A DNA stretch of 9,723 nt, from the NCBI GenBank assembly GCA_964432465.1, contig CAYSNI010000048.1, positions 1 to 9,723 on the forward strand, read 5' to 3'. This DNA comes from JAHFLQ01 sp964432465 (lineage in GTDB: Bacteria; Patescibacteriota; Minisyncoccia; UBA6257; WO2-44-18). The notes beneath the pieces are model-generated. The model saw nothing but the letters and a program-made list of their open reading frames with translations. It was not told the DNA's origin and made no database searches. The position numbers were made by a program, and so were the translations under genes. Of this stretch, positions 1 through 7,075 are shown one piece after another (within the stretch, counting starts at the first letter, position 1; the number at the start of each line of letters is the position of its first letter).

Positions 1-123
1 ACCCCAATTTTTGTGACGGGTAAAAAATAACTCCACCGATTCATCGAATTGCTGGCGACTATAGTTGGTAAACAGCGAACCGTAAATATTTCCTGTTTTA
101 TTTTTGTATTGCGCTAAGTTCAT
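1..123 (-). CDS. Probable class I SAM-dependent methyltransferase, N-terminal fragment (runs off left edge)
   Basis: An ATG at 121-123 on the minus strand opens a frame with no stop down to base 1, giving 41 residues that begin MNLAQYKNKTGNIYGSLF. The start lies inside the last codons of the upstream GT-B-like gene in a different frame, a 26-base overlap that suggests translational coupling. The visible part has an aromatic-rich helix followed by an FDESVELFFTRHKNWG segment. In my recollection, many SAM methyltransferases carry a similar stretch just before the glycine-rich motif I; that motif would lie beyond the window. The family call therefore rests on a short N-terminal resemblance and on context, since two other methyltransferases sit beside the related transferase at 5015-6370. 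No strong Shine-Dalgarno sequence is visible. The open frame itself is certain, and its being a gene is likely. Confidence 0.5.
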   Translation of the reverse strand, partial: MNLAQYKNKTGNIYGSLFTNYSRQQFDESVELFFTRHKNWG

Positions 124-1480
124 TGCTTAAAAAATTTCCTAATCGCTCTCCGGACTTGCCGTCCATTTTCCAACAAAAGAGGTCGGCGATCTTTTTCCTC
201 TGCTCCCGGTCCAGATCGGGATTCGCGAGATACGCGCCGATATCCGTCGTTAACTCTTCCAAAGAATGCGCGAGACGCACTCCTCCAGTTTCGAGAAGAT
301 AGCGTTGATGATCGAAGTCGTAGTACTGGCGAAGGCTTTTCCAATAAGGTCGCGGACTTGCGTCAAAACCTACAAAGACAACCGGCTTTCCGAATGCCAC
401 CGCGTCAATTCCAAGAGTAGAGGCAAAGGCGATTACTACATCACTATGATACAGGAGGTCGGCCAAATGCGCATCCTCTTTCGGGGCCAAATCCGCCTCA
501 ACAAAGTTAATATGTTTTGGCGGGGCGTCAATCGCAATCTTACCCGGAATCGCCCTAATACCGCCAAGATTTACCTCTCCTACCATATAGAGGCGAACGA
601 TTAGTTGTAGATTCTCTATTTTTGAAAGCGCCTCAATTACCTGGACCGCGACCGGATTATTTTTGGTATAAATATCGCTCGGCGGGGCGAAAAAGACCGT
701 CTTTTTTCTCGAATCAAGATTCAGCGACTTAAAAAGTTCCTCTTTGGAGGTCCGTTGCTGAGTAACGTATCGGTCATAATGCGGAATACCGCTGACAAAA
801 ATATTATCCGCCGGCACGTCAGCATAACGAATCGCCTCTTCTTTAATCTTCGGCGTCTGCACGATAAGTCGGTCTGGTACGATTCGATTTAAGCCGTGAG
901 ACGTAATGTTGTCCCAAGCTCTCACCATGCCGATCACTCTGATTTTTCTGGCTCTCGCCTCGCGCATGGTCTGCACGTCGTGCTCGTGATAAATATCAGT
1001 CGCGAAAACAACGTCCGGCCGATACTTTTCAAAATATTCAGAAAAATGATTCTTTGGGACTAGTACCTGATCCAAAAATCTAATAGAACGGCGGAAAATC
1101 CTTAGATTGGATAACTTGGCCAGAATCCAATGAACCGCGGTTCGGAAATAACGGCTCTTGTTATGACGCTCCTCTATACGGATCACGCGGCGAGAGTTAG
1201 TGTCGGAGGCATTAAGGGCAAGGGAGAAAAAGAAACGCTCGAGCCAGGAAGTGGTGGCGGTCTCAAGCTTGATGCCTTTCACGGCGACATCCTTAAAATT
1301 CACACCCTCAATAATAACGTTGGTAGCGCCAAAGTTTTTTTCATAATCGGCCTTCTTCTTTTCCGGGGCCAAAATCACAATCCTATTATCAGGATTTCCG
1401 GAAAGGATTTCTAAAATACTTGTAGAAAGGATATTCCGCGCGCTAAGACCGAAAAAAGAGGTGATGAAAATTGTTCGCAT
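98..1480 (-). CDS. GT-B-type transferase, CDP-glycerol glycerophosphotransferase-like (surface polymer assembly)
   Basis: This 460-residue protein resembles the GT-B-fold transferases annotated as CDP-glycerol glycerophosphotransferase-like, which move a sugar or polyol phosphate from a nucleotide donor to a growing glycan at the cytoplasmic membrane face. The N-terminal half is a Rossmann-like domain (MRTIFITSFFGLSARN at 1-16; RPDVVFATD at 154-162). RAWDNIT (187-193) and FVSGIPHYDR (228-237) lead into the second domain. SDVVIAFASTLGIDAVAFGK (346-365) fits the donor-binding region of such enzymes. The C-terminus has an MDGKSGERL stretch (439-447) matched by the transferase at 5015-6370, so the two are paralogs. 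No signal peptide or membrane helix is obvious. The upstream cyclase gene ends in a terminator, so this gene probably has its own promoter. The ATG has no Shine-Dalgarno sequence. The substrate cannot be read from the sequence. Confidence 0.75.
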   Translation of the reverse strand: MRTIFITSFFGLSARNILSTSILEILSGNPDNRIVILAPEKKKADYEKNFGATNVIIEGVNFKDVAVKGIKLETATTSWLERFFFSLALNASDTNSRRVIRIEERHNKSRYFRTAVHWILAKLSNLRIFRRSIRFLDQVLVPKNHFSEYFEKYRPDVVFATDIYHEHDVQTMREARARKIRVIGMVRAWDNITSHGLNRIVPDRLIVQTPKIKEEAIRYADVPADNIFVSGIPHYDRYVTQQRTSKEELFKSLNLDSRKKTVFFAPPSDIYTKNNPVAVQVIEALSKIENLQLIVRLYMVGEVNLGGIRAIPGKIAIDAPPKHINFVEADLAPKEDAHLADLLYHSDVVIAFASTLGIDAVAFGKPVVFVGFDASPRPYWKSLRQYYDFDHQRYLLETGGVRLAHSLEELTTDIGAYLANPDLDREQRKKIADLFCWKMDGKSGERLGNFLSNELSAIQK

Positions 1481-1487
1481 TATGATA

Positions 1488-1493
1488 AGTATA
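1488..1493 (-). promoter_or_regulatory. Candidate -10 box for the transferase gene at 98-1480; likely leaderless start
   Basis: On the minus strand a TATACT hexamer ends seven bases before the ATG at 1480, and no Shine-Dalgarno sequence lies between. If it is used, transcription would begin at or within a base or two of the start codon, giving a leaderless mRNA. No convincing -35 hexamer is visible because the upstream bases belong to the terminator of the preceding gene. This is a motif match only. Confidence 0.35.
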
Positions 1494-1500
1494 TAACCAA

Positions 1501-1530
1501 AATAAAAAACCCGGGGTTACACCGGGTTTT
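1501..1530 (-). terminator. Intrinsic terminator of the cyclase gene
   Basis: AAAACCCGG at 1506-1514 pairs perfectly with CCGGGTTTT at 1522-1530 around a seven-base loop. On the minus strand the stem is followed by a T-rich run. The TAA stop codon of the cyclase (1517-1519) lies inside the loop, so the gene ends within its own terminator. It separates cyclase transcription from the downstream transferase gene. Confidence 0.85.
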
Positions 1531-2599
1531 CAATTATATGACAAAGCTCTTGGATTGCTTGGTCGAATTCAATCCGCGAAAGATCCTGCACCAAATTTGG
1601 CTCTCCATACCGGCTAGGAAGAATAATAGCTACTCCTTCGCCTGTCCGCTTCTTATCCTTCGCCATGGCTTGCCAGAGGCCATGGGAATTGCGTAGCACC
1701 TCTTCGTATTTGAACGATGAAGCGTGCATTCTGGGCAAAAGGATTTCATTAACCGAAAAAACATGCATTTCTCCACTGATGAGCGCGAGCAGTCCGCGAT
1801 TCTTAGCAACTATACTCGCAAAAACCATTCCGGCTACCACCGCGATTCCGTGAGGAATCGAAAAATCGGAAACTGCTTCTAAAGCATGGCCGAAGCAGTG
1901 CCCATAGTTAAGGATGCGCCGGCGGCCATTATCAAACTCATCTTCTTCGATGAATTCTTTTTTGATCAGAAGACTATCAATAATAAGTTCCGGAAGATCA
2001 TTTTTACGCAGAAATTCCTTCGCATTAACCAGACCGTCAAAACCTCTAGAACGAATAAGGTTGAGCTTTACAATCTCGCCCATCCCGCTCGCGATCTCCT
2101 TCCAATCCAATGTTTTCAGAAACTCCTCACAAATATAAACTTGATTCGGCGCGTAGAAAGTCCCGAGAGGATTTTTCACGGAATCAAAGTTGAGAGAAGT
2201 CTTGCCGCCGATGCAACTGTCAGCCTGCGCGAGCAGGGTCGTAGGAATATATGTCCAATCAAGACCTCGATACAATATCGAAGCAACAAAACCGGTAACA
2301 TCCTGAGTAATTCCACCACCAATAGAGATAATCGGGGTATTCCGCTTGCAGCCCATCGCCTGTAGCGACCTGATAATTATAACAGCGGCTTCAATGGTTT
2401 TATTTTTTTCTTCAGCTTCGAAACCAATGATGGAGCTTGCGGGAATATCCGCAAACCTTGCGGCATAGATGTCGCGCACCTTATTATCAATGATCCAGAC
2501 AGCATCACGCTCAAGCAACCGCTTCAAAAAACTGAAGTCACTCTCAAAGAATACTTTGTATGGACCTCGATGCGATGCGACGGAAATACTTCTATTCAT
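1517..2599 (-). CDS. 3-dehydroquinate-synthase-like sugar-phosphate cyclase
   Basis: This is a full-length (360 residues) member of the dehydroquinate synthase superfamily, whose NAD- and metal-dependent enzymes close a sugar phosphate into a carbocycle. The NAD-binding GGGITQD (94-100), RG (111-112), PTTLLAQADSCIGGKTSLN (119-137) and VKNPLGTFY (141-149) are all present. So are the three expected metal ligands: E175 in SGMGEIVK, H234 in NYGHCFGHA and H250 in IPHGIAV. KDKKRTG (314-320) matches the lysine motif near the C-terminus of the family. HGIAV replaces the more usual HGEAV. With these residues intact it should be catalytic. It lies among surface-glycan genes and no other shikimate gene is visible, so a cyclitol or other special sugar is at least as likely a product as 3-dehydroquinate. 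Start: ATG four bases after GGAGG. It follows the SDR-aldolase operon but sits behind a terminator. Confidence 0.85.
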   Translation of the reverse strand: MNRSISVASHRGPYKVFFESDFSFLKRLLERDAVWIIDNKVRDIYAARFADIPASSIIGFEAEEKNKTIEAAVIIIRSLQAMGCKRNTPIISIGGGITQDVTGFVASILYRGLDWTYIPTTLLAQADSCIGGKTSLNFDSVKNPLGTFYAPNQVYICEEFLKTLDWKEIASGMGEIVKLNLIRSRGFDGLVNAKEFLRKNDLPELIIDSLLIKKEFIEEDEFDNGRRRILNYGHCFGHALEAVSDFSIPHGIAVVAGMVFASIVAKNRGLLALISGEMHVFSVNEILLPRMHASSFKYEEVLRNSHGLWQAMAKDKKRTGEGVAIILPSRYGEPNLVQDLSRIEFDQAIQELCHIIENPV

Positions 2600-2615
2600 A
2601 GCGCCTCCATCTCTA

Positions 2616-2636
2616 GAACTAGCAACGAACTAGCAA
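2616..2636. repeat. Tandem 10-mer repeat (period 11) in the cyclase leader
   Basis: GAACTAGCAA occurs at 2616-2625 and again at 2627-2636, separated by one base, so the period is 11 bases, about one helical turn. It lies 17-37 bases upstream of the cyclase ATG, between the preceding terminator and the Shine-Dalgarno GGAGG. It could be an operator or part of the promoter. No clear -10/-35 pair was found around it. Confidence 0.55.
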
Positions 2637-2647
2637 TGTTTTACCAT

Positions 2648-2677
2648 AAAAAAATCCCGACGTCAAAGTCGGGATTT
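2648..2677 (-). terminator. Intrinsic terminator of the SDR-aldolase operon
   Basis: AAATCCCGAC (2652-2661) and GTCGGGATTT (2668-2677) form a perfect ten-base-pair stem with a six-base loop. On the minus strand it is followed by seven T residues. It begins six bases after the aldolase stop codon, which is typical of a strong rho-independent terminator. The cyclase downstream must therefore be read through or have its own promoter. Confidence 0.9.
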
Positions 2678-2682
2678 ACATT

Positions 2683-3456
2683 TTAGAGTCTGTCTTCGAT
2701 CATCCGGATCCGCTCTTTGTCTTCAAGCGCTATCCGGTCATAGTAATCGTGCTTGTTGCACAGCCAGTTCAGCTCGAACTTCGCCGCCTTAGCCAATCCT
2801 TCGTATATCTTGCGTACGCCTTTATGGACATCGAACACGATCTTTCGAGTCTCAAAGCGATCGATCAATCTCTCGTCAGCAAGGCGTTTGATGAAATCAA
2901 CCGCATCCTTATCGATCGCGCCGCCCACTGCGGGGCTCATCTTCGCTGACCGTGCCATCCTGCAGATAGCTTTGGTAATGGCGAAGACCTGGTCGGAATT
3001 GATCTTCTTTCGTCCTAAATCGATAGATTCCGAAAGATCCACGCGACCTACCGTAATCCGAGAGATGCGCTCCACGCCCGAAAGCGCGAGCATCTTCTCA
3101 AAATTCTGATAAGCGACGCCCGTTTCGATATTCACCGCCAGGCTGACATCTTCGTCAGCCGGAATGAACTTTTTGTCCGCCTCAAGAAACTTTTTGAGTG
3201 CGTACGGCGTCTCCACCATCGGAGCGACGATACTCGTCACGCCAAGGAGCAAAGCATCGTGAATGTCACGGACGGCTTCGGCTCCTCCAATCTTAAGAAC
3301 GATACCGACGCCACAATGCGAAGCAATATCCTTCAAGCGCATCAGCTCATTAAGCCTGGAACCCTCGGACTCGAACTCCGCCTTCACTTCCACTACGCCG
3401 TGATGATCGCGGAGATCCTTCAGCCGATCAATCATTCTGCGTTCAATCTTATTCAC
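2683..3456 (-). CDS. HpcH/HpaI-type aldolase (pyruvate/PEP aldolase-citrate lyase superfamily)
   Basis: The 257 residues match the HpcH/HpaI aldolase superfamily, metal-dependent TIM-barrel enzymes that make or break C-C bonds between pyruvate or a similar enolate and an aldehyde. Visible motifs are VKAEFESEG (24-32), LKIGGAEAVRDI (54-65), GVTSIVAPMVETPYALKKF (72-90), NIETG (109-113, E111 a likely metal ligand) and GRVDLSES (137-144, D140 the second ligand). The C-terminal 60 residues are helical and charged. The start is GTG, chosen because AAGGAGGAGG ends a few bases upstream and the next in-frame ATG (residue 8) has no such site. The SDR upstream ends 12 bases away and its stop codon touches the Shine-Dalgarno sequence, so the two are co-translated. 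With the SDR and the cyclase it may form a small route to an unusual sugar; the substrate is unknown. Confidence 0.8.
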   Translation of the reverse strand: MNKIERRMIDRLKDLRDHHGVVEVKAEFESEGSRLNELMRLKDIASHCGVGIVLKIGGAEAVRDIHDALLLGVTSIVAPMVETPYALKKFLEADKKFIPADEDVSLAVNIETGVAYQNFEKMLALSGVERISRITVGRVDLSESIDLGRKKINSDQVFAITKAICRMARSAKMSPAVGGAIDKDAVDFIKRLADERLIDRFETRKIVFDVHKGVRKIYEGLAKAAKFELNWLCNKHDYYDRIALEDKERIRMIEDRL

Positions 3457-3470
3457 CAGCCTCCTCCTTT
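3457..3470 (-). promoter_or_regulatory. Very strong Shine-Dalgarno fixing a GTG start for the aldolase
   Basis: On the minus strand AAAGGAGGAGG occupies 3470-3460, three bases before GTG at 3456; the first AAGGAGG in it lies six bases from the GTG. It overlaps the TAA of the SDR gene (3471-3469). The doubled AGG repeat gives an unusually purine-rich site and supports GTG as the real start. Confidence 0.8.
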
Positions 3471-4194
3471 ATGATCTGGAACGATTATACAACGGAAGTT
3501 CATCACTGGCAAGCTCGGGAGCAAAAACTCTCCTGGAAACAACCGGCTTGCCTCTTTCTGAAAAAATACTGAACCAGTCACAAGATTTTTCCTGATGCAA
3601 AACCTCGCCCCAGATTAACCTAGCAACCAATCGTGGCTCCATAAATTTTGAAGAATCAATGCCAGTTTCCTTGAAAATATTCGTTTTTATGCCGATAGGC
3701 ATCACAACAGTAACCTTCGAGCCAAGGTGACTTTTTTCAAGATCTAAAGAAAGAGCCCGAGAAAATTGCGCTTGGTAAGCCTTCGCTCCGGCGTAAATCG
3801 CCATTTTATTTCTCGCTCGCCATGAGGCAACCGAAGAAATAGTGACTAAATGGATCGCAGAATCAAGATTTATCTTGCGGGCGATCAACGCTCTTAGGAT
3901 AAGCGTCGGATGCAAAATATTAATATTCAGCGAACGCTCCAAATCTAAAACTTCATCAAATGGACGGTAGTCAAGAACTCCGGCGTTCCAAAAGAAAAAT
4001 TTTATCTCCCGGATAATTCGCGGATCAGCTTTTGTAATGCGCCGACAAAGCCTTTCCACACTCGAACGATCGGCCAAATCCACAGACCAATCGACGCCTC
4101 TTCCAAGTACGCAAGTCTTCAAGCCATTTCGCCGAGCTTGATTAGTCAAATGAAACCCTAGACCAGACGATCCACCGAGTATCCAGGCGCTCAT
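3469..4194 (-). CDS. Short-chain dehydrogenase/reductase (SDR family)
   Basis: This 241-residue classical SDR would catalyse an NAD(P)-dependent oxidation or reduction of a hydroxyl/keto group. The cofactor motif GGSSGLGFHL (7-16, GxxxGxG type) is at the N-terminus and WNAG (69-72) follows the central strand. The likely catalytic set is N90 (SLNINIL), S121, Y134 and K138 (YAGAK). PIGIKTNIF (166-174) fits the usual PG-T cofactor loop. The length is normal for the family. The ATG follows AGGAGG by four bases. It is the first gene of the minus-strand operon, leaves from the divergent promoter region at 4195-4267 and is directly followed by the aldolase. A role in reducing or epimerising the intermediate made by the aldolase or the cyclase is inference; the family is too broad to name a substrate. 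Confidence 0.85.
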   Translation of the reverse strand: MSAWILGGSSGLGFHLTNQARRNGLKTCVLGRGVDWSVDLADRSSVERLCRRITKADPRIIREIKFFFWNAGVLDYRPFDEVLDLERSLNINILHPTLILRALIARKINLDSAIHLVTISSVASWRARNKMAIYAGAKAYQAQFSRALSLDLEKSHLGSKVTVVMPIGIKTNIFKETGIDSSKFMEPRLVARLIWGEVLHQEKSCDWFSIFSERGKPVVSRRVFAPELASDELPLYNRSRS

Positions 4195-4267
4195 TTATCC
4201 TCCTATTTAAAGCAGCTTATACTAAAACCAAATAAGCTCAGGAAAGGTTATAATATACTGTAAACCC
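4195..4267. promoter_or_regulatory. Divergent promoter region between the SDR and the methyltransferase operons
   Basis: The 73 bases between the two start codons must serve both operons. Toward the plus strand, TATAAT (4249-4254) overlaps TATACT (4254-4259), with no good -35 hexamer. They lie 13 and 8 bases before the ATG at 4268, which lacks a Shine-Dalgarno sequence, so the plus transcript would be leaderless or nearly so. Toward the minus strand the SDR has AGGAGG before its ATG and a weaker TATAAG candidate (minus strand of 4216-4221). The boxes are assigned by motif only. Confidence 0.5.
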
Positions 4268-5014
4268 ATGCAATATCGCACCGCGGAAGAATTACGAACC
4301 ACTCATAAGGACGAGGCCCACGATATTTTGGATGAGTGTGAGGGTCAGATAGTAAAGTTTGATTTTGGTATCAATCTTTTTAAAAAGTGGTACGCCGCAA
4401 TTTTTAACAATGACCCGGTGGCAAAAACGCTCGATCTCGGCGTGGCGAGCGGGGGCTTCCAAGAACAGCTGGCCGAGTACGGCTATAAAAACTGCTACGG
4501 CGTGGATATTGATGACTATCTCAAAGAGGGCAATAAAAAACTTTTAAAAGAATTCAAAACCGCCGATCTCGGCTATGACAAACTCCCCTGGGCGGACGGT
4601 TTTTTTCAAATAGTCACAGGATGGTGCGTATTGCCGCATGTGGAAAATCCTTTCCATGCTATCCGTGAAATTCATCGCGTCCTACAACAGGGCGGCTTGT
4701 TCATTTTCAGCGTTCCGCACATCACCTCCAAGCCGGCGATAGACTATTTCTCAAAGAATAAAGATTTCGGCAGTTACCGGGCCAGCAACAATCACCTTTT
4801 CCTATTCACTCCCGCGCTGATCAAAAAAGCGCTTCTGAAATATTTTGAACTGCTTGATGTTGACTATGCCATCCGTCCGAAGATTTTCGAACGCGGCATC
4901 AAGGGCAGTCTCCGAAAAATTATTTATGATTTTTCCGGCCGTTTCCCGCGTTTGAAAAAGTTCCTCGGTAACCGCTGGTCATACGATATTTTGTATGTGG
5001 TAAAGAAGAAATAG
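4268..5014 (+). CDS. Class I SAM-dependent methyltransferase (Methyltransf_11 type), first paralog
   Basis: A 248-residue methyltransferase that would move a methyl group from S-adenosylmethionine to a glycan or glycan precursor. The SAM-binding motif I is LDLGVASGGF (55-64), where VASG stands in for the more common CGTG. YGVDIDDY (77-84) would contact the ribose. FKTADLG (96-102) and DGFFQIVTGWCVLPHVENP (110-128) give the central strand and helix, and LQQGGLFIFSVP (139-150) is the post-motif strand. A C-terminal half with NHLFLFTPALIKKAL (175-189) and a basic KKK end follows. The protein at 6380-7075 is clearly a paralog. It is the first gene of a three-gene operon, and its TAG is followed immediately by the ATG of the transferase. 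Start: ATG without a Shine-Dalgarno sequence, just after a -10-like box. The acceptor is unknown. Confidence 0.85.
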   Translation: MQYRTAEELRTTHKDEAHDILDECEGQIVKFDFGINLFKKWYAAIFNNDPVAKTLDLGVASGGFQEQLAEYGYKNCYGVDIDDYLKEGNKKLLKEFKTADLGYDKLPWADGFFQIVTGWCVLPHVENPFHAIREIHRVLQQGGLFIFSVPHITSKPAIDYFSKNKDFGSYRASNNHLFLFTPALIKKALLKYFELLDVDYAIRPKIFERGIKGSLRKIIYDFSGRFPRLKKFLGNRWSYDILYVVKKK

Positions 5015-6370
5015 ATGCGTACGCTTTTTCTTTTCATTCCTCACTTCACCTTCACCTCCGATCTTTTACACACGGGCTTTATTAAAAAGCTCTCGGAGAA
5101 ATTTAAAGTCATTATTTTTAGCCCAGTATTTCAAACTAATGATTCGTCCCGCTATTTCCAGTCCCCGAATGTGGAATATGTGAAGTGGGATCTGGAATAT
5201 CCGAAATTCTGGCTTATTTTCACCAAGACACTCCGCCTTTCCATGCTCCGTGAGTTTGATTCATTGGAGTATCTGAAATTGCGGTGGCGGGAAAAAACCA
5301 ACTGGAACTGGCAGCGTCGCGTCCTGCGCTTTATCAGCAAACTCCTACCACGCTTCCTGACCACGGCGGATTTCTTTACGAAAATAGAAACCTGGCTTCT
5401 GCCCAACTCTCCAAAACTGCAAACTTTAGTGAAGCAATATCATCCCATTCTCATCATGACCTGTACGCCCGGCTTTACTACTATAGAAACCGAGGCGATT
5501 ATTTTTGCGAAGAAAAATAATCTGCCGACTGTGGCGATTGATTCCAGCTGGGATAACTACACCTCCAACTCGGTTCAAATCCGGAAAACTGACTATCTCG
5601 TCTGCTGGAATAAGCAGATGAAAAAGGAAGCGATTGAGCTTCATCATTATTTGTCAGATAAGGTTTTTATCTCGGGAACCTATCGGTTTGACCACCATTT
5701 CCAGTCGCATAAAAAAGAGATCTCCCGGGAAGAATTCTTAAAGAGTAAAGGACTGGATCCGAACCGCAAAACTATTTTAATCTGCACTCTGCCTCCAAAC
5801 ACCTACCCGCCCCAATATAAAATCTGGCGTGAAATTATCCGTATGCGTGATGCTGGCGAGTTTTCCGAGCCGGTCAACCTGCTCTTCCGGCTTCATCCTA
5901 ACGATGAGCCTCAGCGCTATAAAGAATTCTCGGGCATAGAAAACCTTCACATTGAATCCGCCGGTCGCGCCTTGAACGCGATCCTAAATACCCATATCAA
6001 AGTGGAAATGGATGAGAACGATCTAGACAATCTTCGCTACTCGCTTAAATACTGTGACCTCAATATCAACTTCCGATCCAGCCTTAACTTGGAAGCGGCA
6101 ATCTATGATATGCCCTCCATTAATCTCGCGCTCTATGGCTATAAGCCCCGATACTACGTAGATTGGTTCATTCCGATTGTGGAAAGCGGCAGCATCAAAC
6201 TGGTCACAACTGAAGCGGAGCTGAAGGACTCGGTGAACGAATACCTAAAAAATCCTAAGTTGGATAGTGAGGGACGAAAGAAAATTATGGACAGCCATGT
6301 GGGTTTTTATGACGGAAAATCTTTTGAGCGAAGCGTTCTAGCTATAGAAGAAATAGCAGGAAAAGTTTAA
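5015..6370 (+). CDS. GT-B-type transferase, CDP-glycerol glycerophosphotransferase-like, second paralog
   Basis: A 451-residue protein of the same family as the one at 98-1480. Shared landmarks are the MRT(I/L)F start, WDN-TS (179-184 here), a VFISGTYRFD segment (217-226) matching FVSGIPHYD, an EEFLKSKGLDPNRKT linker (239-253) and DGKS-ER near the C-terminus (433-439). FRLHP (291-295) and SSLNLEAAIYDMPSINL (355-371) fit the donor-binding lobe of GT-B polyol-phosphate or sugar transferases. No signal peptide or membrane span is evident, so it should be cytoplasmic or peripheral to the membrane. It is flanked without gaps by the two paralogous methyltransferases, which suggests that transfer and methylation act on the same polymer, perhaps as chain capping. 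It probably uses a nucleotide-activated donor; which one is not visible. Confidence 0.75.
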   Translation: MRTLFLFIPHFTFTSDLLHTGFIKKLSEKFKVIIFSPVFQTNDSSRYFQSPNVEYVKWDLEYPKFWLIFTKTLRLSMLREFDSLEYLKLRWREKTNWNWQRRVLRFISKLLPRFLTTADFFTKIETWLLPNSPKLQTLVKQYHPILIMTCTPGFTTIETEAIIFAKKNNLPTVAIDSSWDNYTSNSVQIRKTDYLVCWNKQMKKEAIELHHYLSDKVFISGTYRFDHHFQSHKKEISREEFLKSKGLDPNRKTILICTLPPNTYPPQYKIWREIIRMRDAGEFSEPVNLLFRLHPNDEPQRYKEFSGIENLHIESAGRALNAILNTHIKVEMDENDLDNLRYSLKYCDLNINFRSSLNLEAAIYDMPSINLALYGYKPRYYVDWFIPIVESGSIKLVTTEAELKDSVNEYLKNPKLDSEGRKKIMDSHVGFYDGKSFERSVLAIEEIAGKV

Positions 6371-6379
6371 AATTGAGGA

Positions 6380-7075
6380 ATGCGATATCTCAGCTCCGAA
6401 GAGAGGAAAGGAAATAAGGAGGTGCGTGATTACCTTGGCGAGTTTGTATCTCAGTCAATTAAACACAACTTCCCGATTCAGACTCTTAGTAAATATGTCC
6501 AGGATAAAAACGCGTCCATCCTAGATGCCGGAGCCGCTAGTGGAGCATTTTTAAAGCAACTTAACGAATCGGGCTATAAAAATTTATACGGGCTGGATCT
6601 GGAAAAATACATCGCCGCGGATGTTGCGGTTAAAGATTTTAAAACCGCTGATTTCAACACCGACATAATTCCCTTTCCGGATAATACGTTTGACGCAGTG
6701 ACTGCCTGGTGCGTGCTTGCTCATCTTGAAAATCCGCATCATTTCGTTAGAGAGGCATACAGGATCCTGAAGCCTGGCGGAATTTTAATTGCCACTATTC
6801 CAAATACGAATTCTAATTCCGAAAAACTGAACTTCTACCGAAAAGGTGAGTTCATCGCCTACAAGCCGCAAAATGATCATATTTCAATCTGGACGCCCTC
6901 TCTAATTGAAAAGACGACTAGTAAATACTTCGAAATAATCGGAAAAGAATATCTAGTAAAAAATAAACTTTTCCGAGGCTTTGCTGGCAAAATCCGCCAG
7001 CGCTTAATTACTTACTGGCCAGCACTTGCCGGTCGCTGGGGATCAAAGACGGCATATGCGCTAAAGAAGAAATAA
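6380..7075 (+). CDS. Class I SAM-dependent methyltransferase, second paralog
   Basis: A 231-residue methyltransferase paralogous to the one at 4268-5014. Motif I reads ILDAGAASGAF (47-57), GYKNLYGLD (65-73) matches GYKNCYGVD, DFKTADF (86-92) matches the FKTADLG of the first copy, and DAVTAWCVLAHLENP (105-119) matches its WCVLPHVENP. LKPGGILIATIP (130-141) is the standard post-motif strand. Both copies end with three lysines. The main differences are a shorter N-terminus and three residues fewer near position 85. The ATG follows GAGG by three bases and starts nine bases after the transferase stop codon, so it is the third gene of the operon. The stop codon abuts a bidirectional terminator. A different acceptor position on the same glycan from the first paralog is plausible but inferred. 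Confidence 0.85.
   Translation: MRYLSSEERKGNKEVRDYLGEFVSQSIKHNFPIQTLSKYVQDKNASILDAGAASGAFLKQLNESGYKNLYGLDLEKYIAADVAVKDFKTADFNTDIIPFPDNTFDAVTAWCVLAHLENPHHFVREAYRILKPGGILIATIPNTNSNSEKLNFYRKGEFIAYKPQNDHISIWTPSLIEKTTSKYFEIIGKEYLVKNKLFRGFAGKIRQRLITYWPALAGRWGSKTAYALKKK

Noticed and set aside
266..604. A plus-strand frame inside the transferase gene at 98-1480
   Set aside because: No recognisable domain, no ribosome site, and it is fully antisense to a conserved gene.
1886..2365. A plus-strand frame of about 160 codons within the cyclase gene
   Set aside because: The minus strand here encodes the unmistakable cyclase active site, so the opposite frame is a by-product.
1517..2599. Reading the cyclase as a housekeeping shikimate-pathway AroB
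   Set aside because: The motifs would allow it, but no other aromatic-biosynthesis gene is nearby and all neighbours are glycan genes; left as an alternative rather than the main call.
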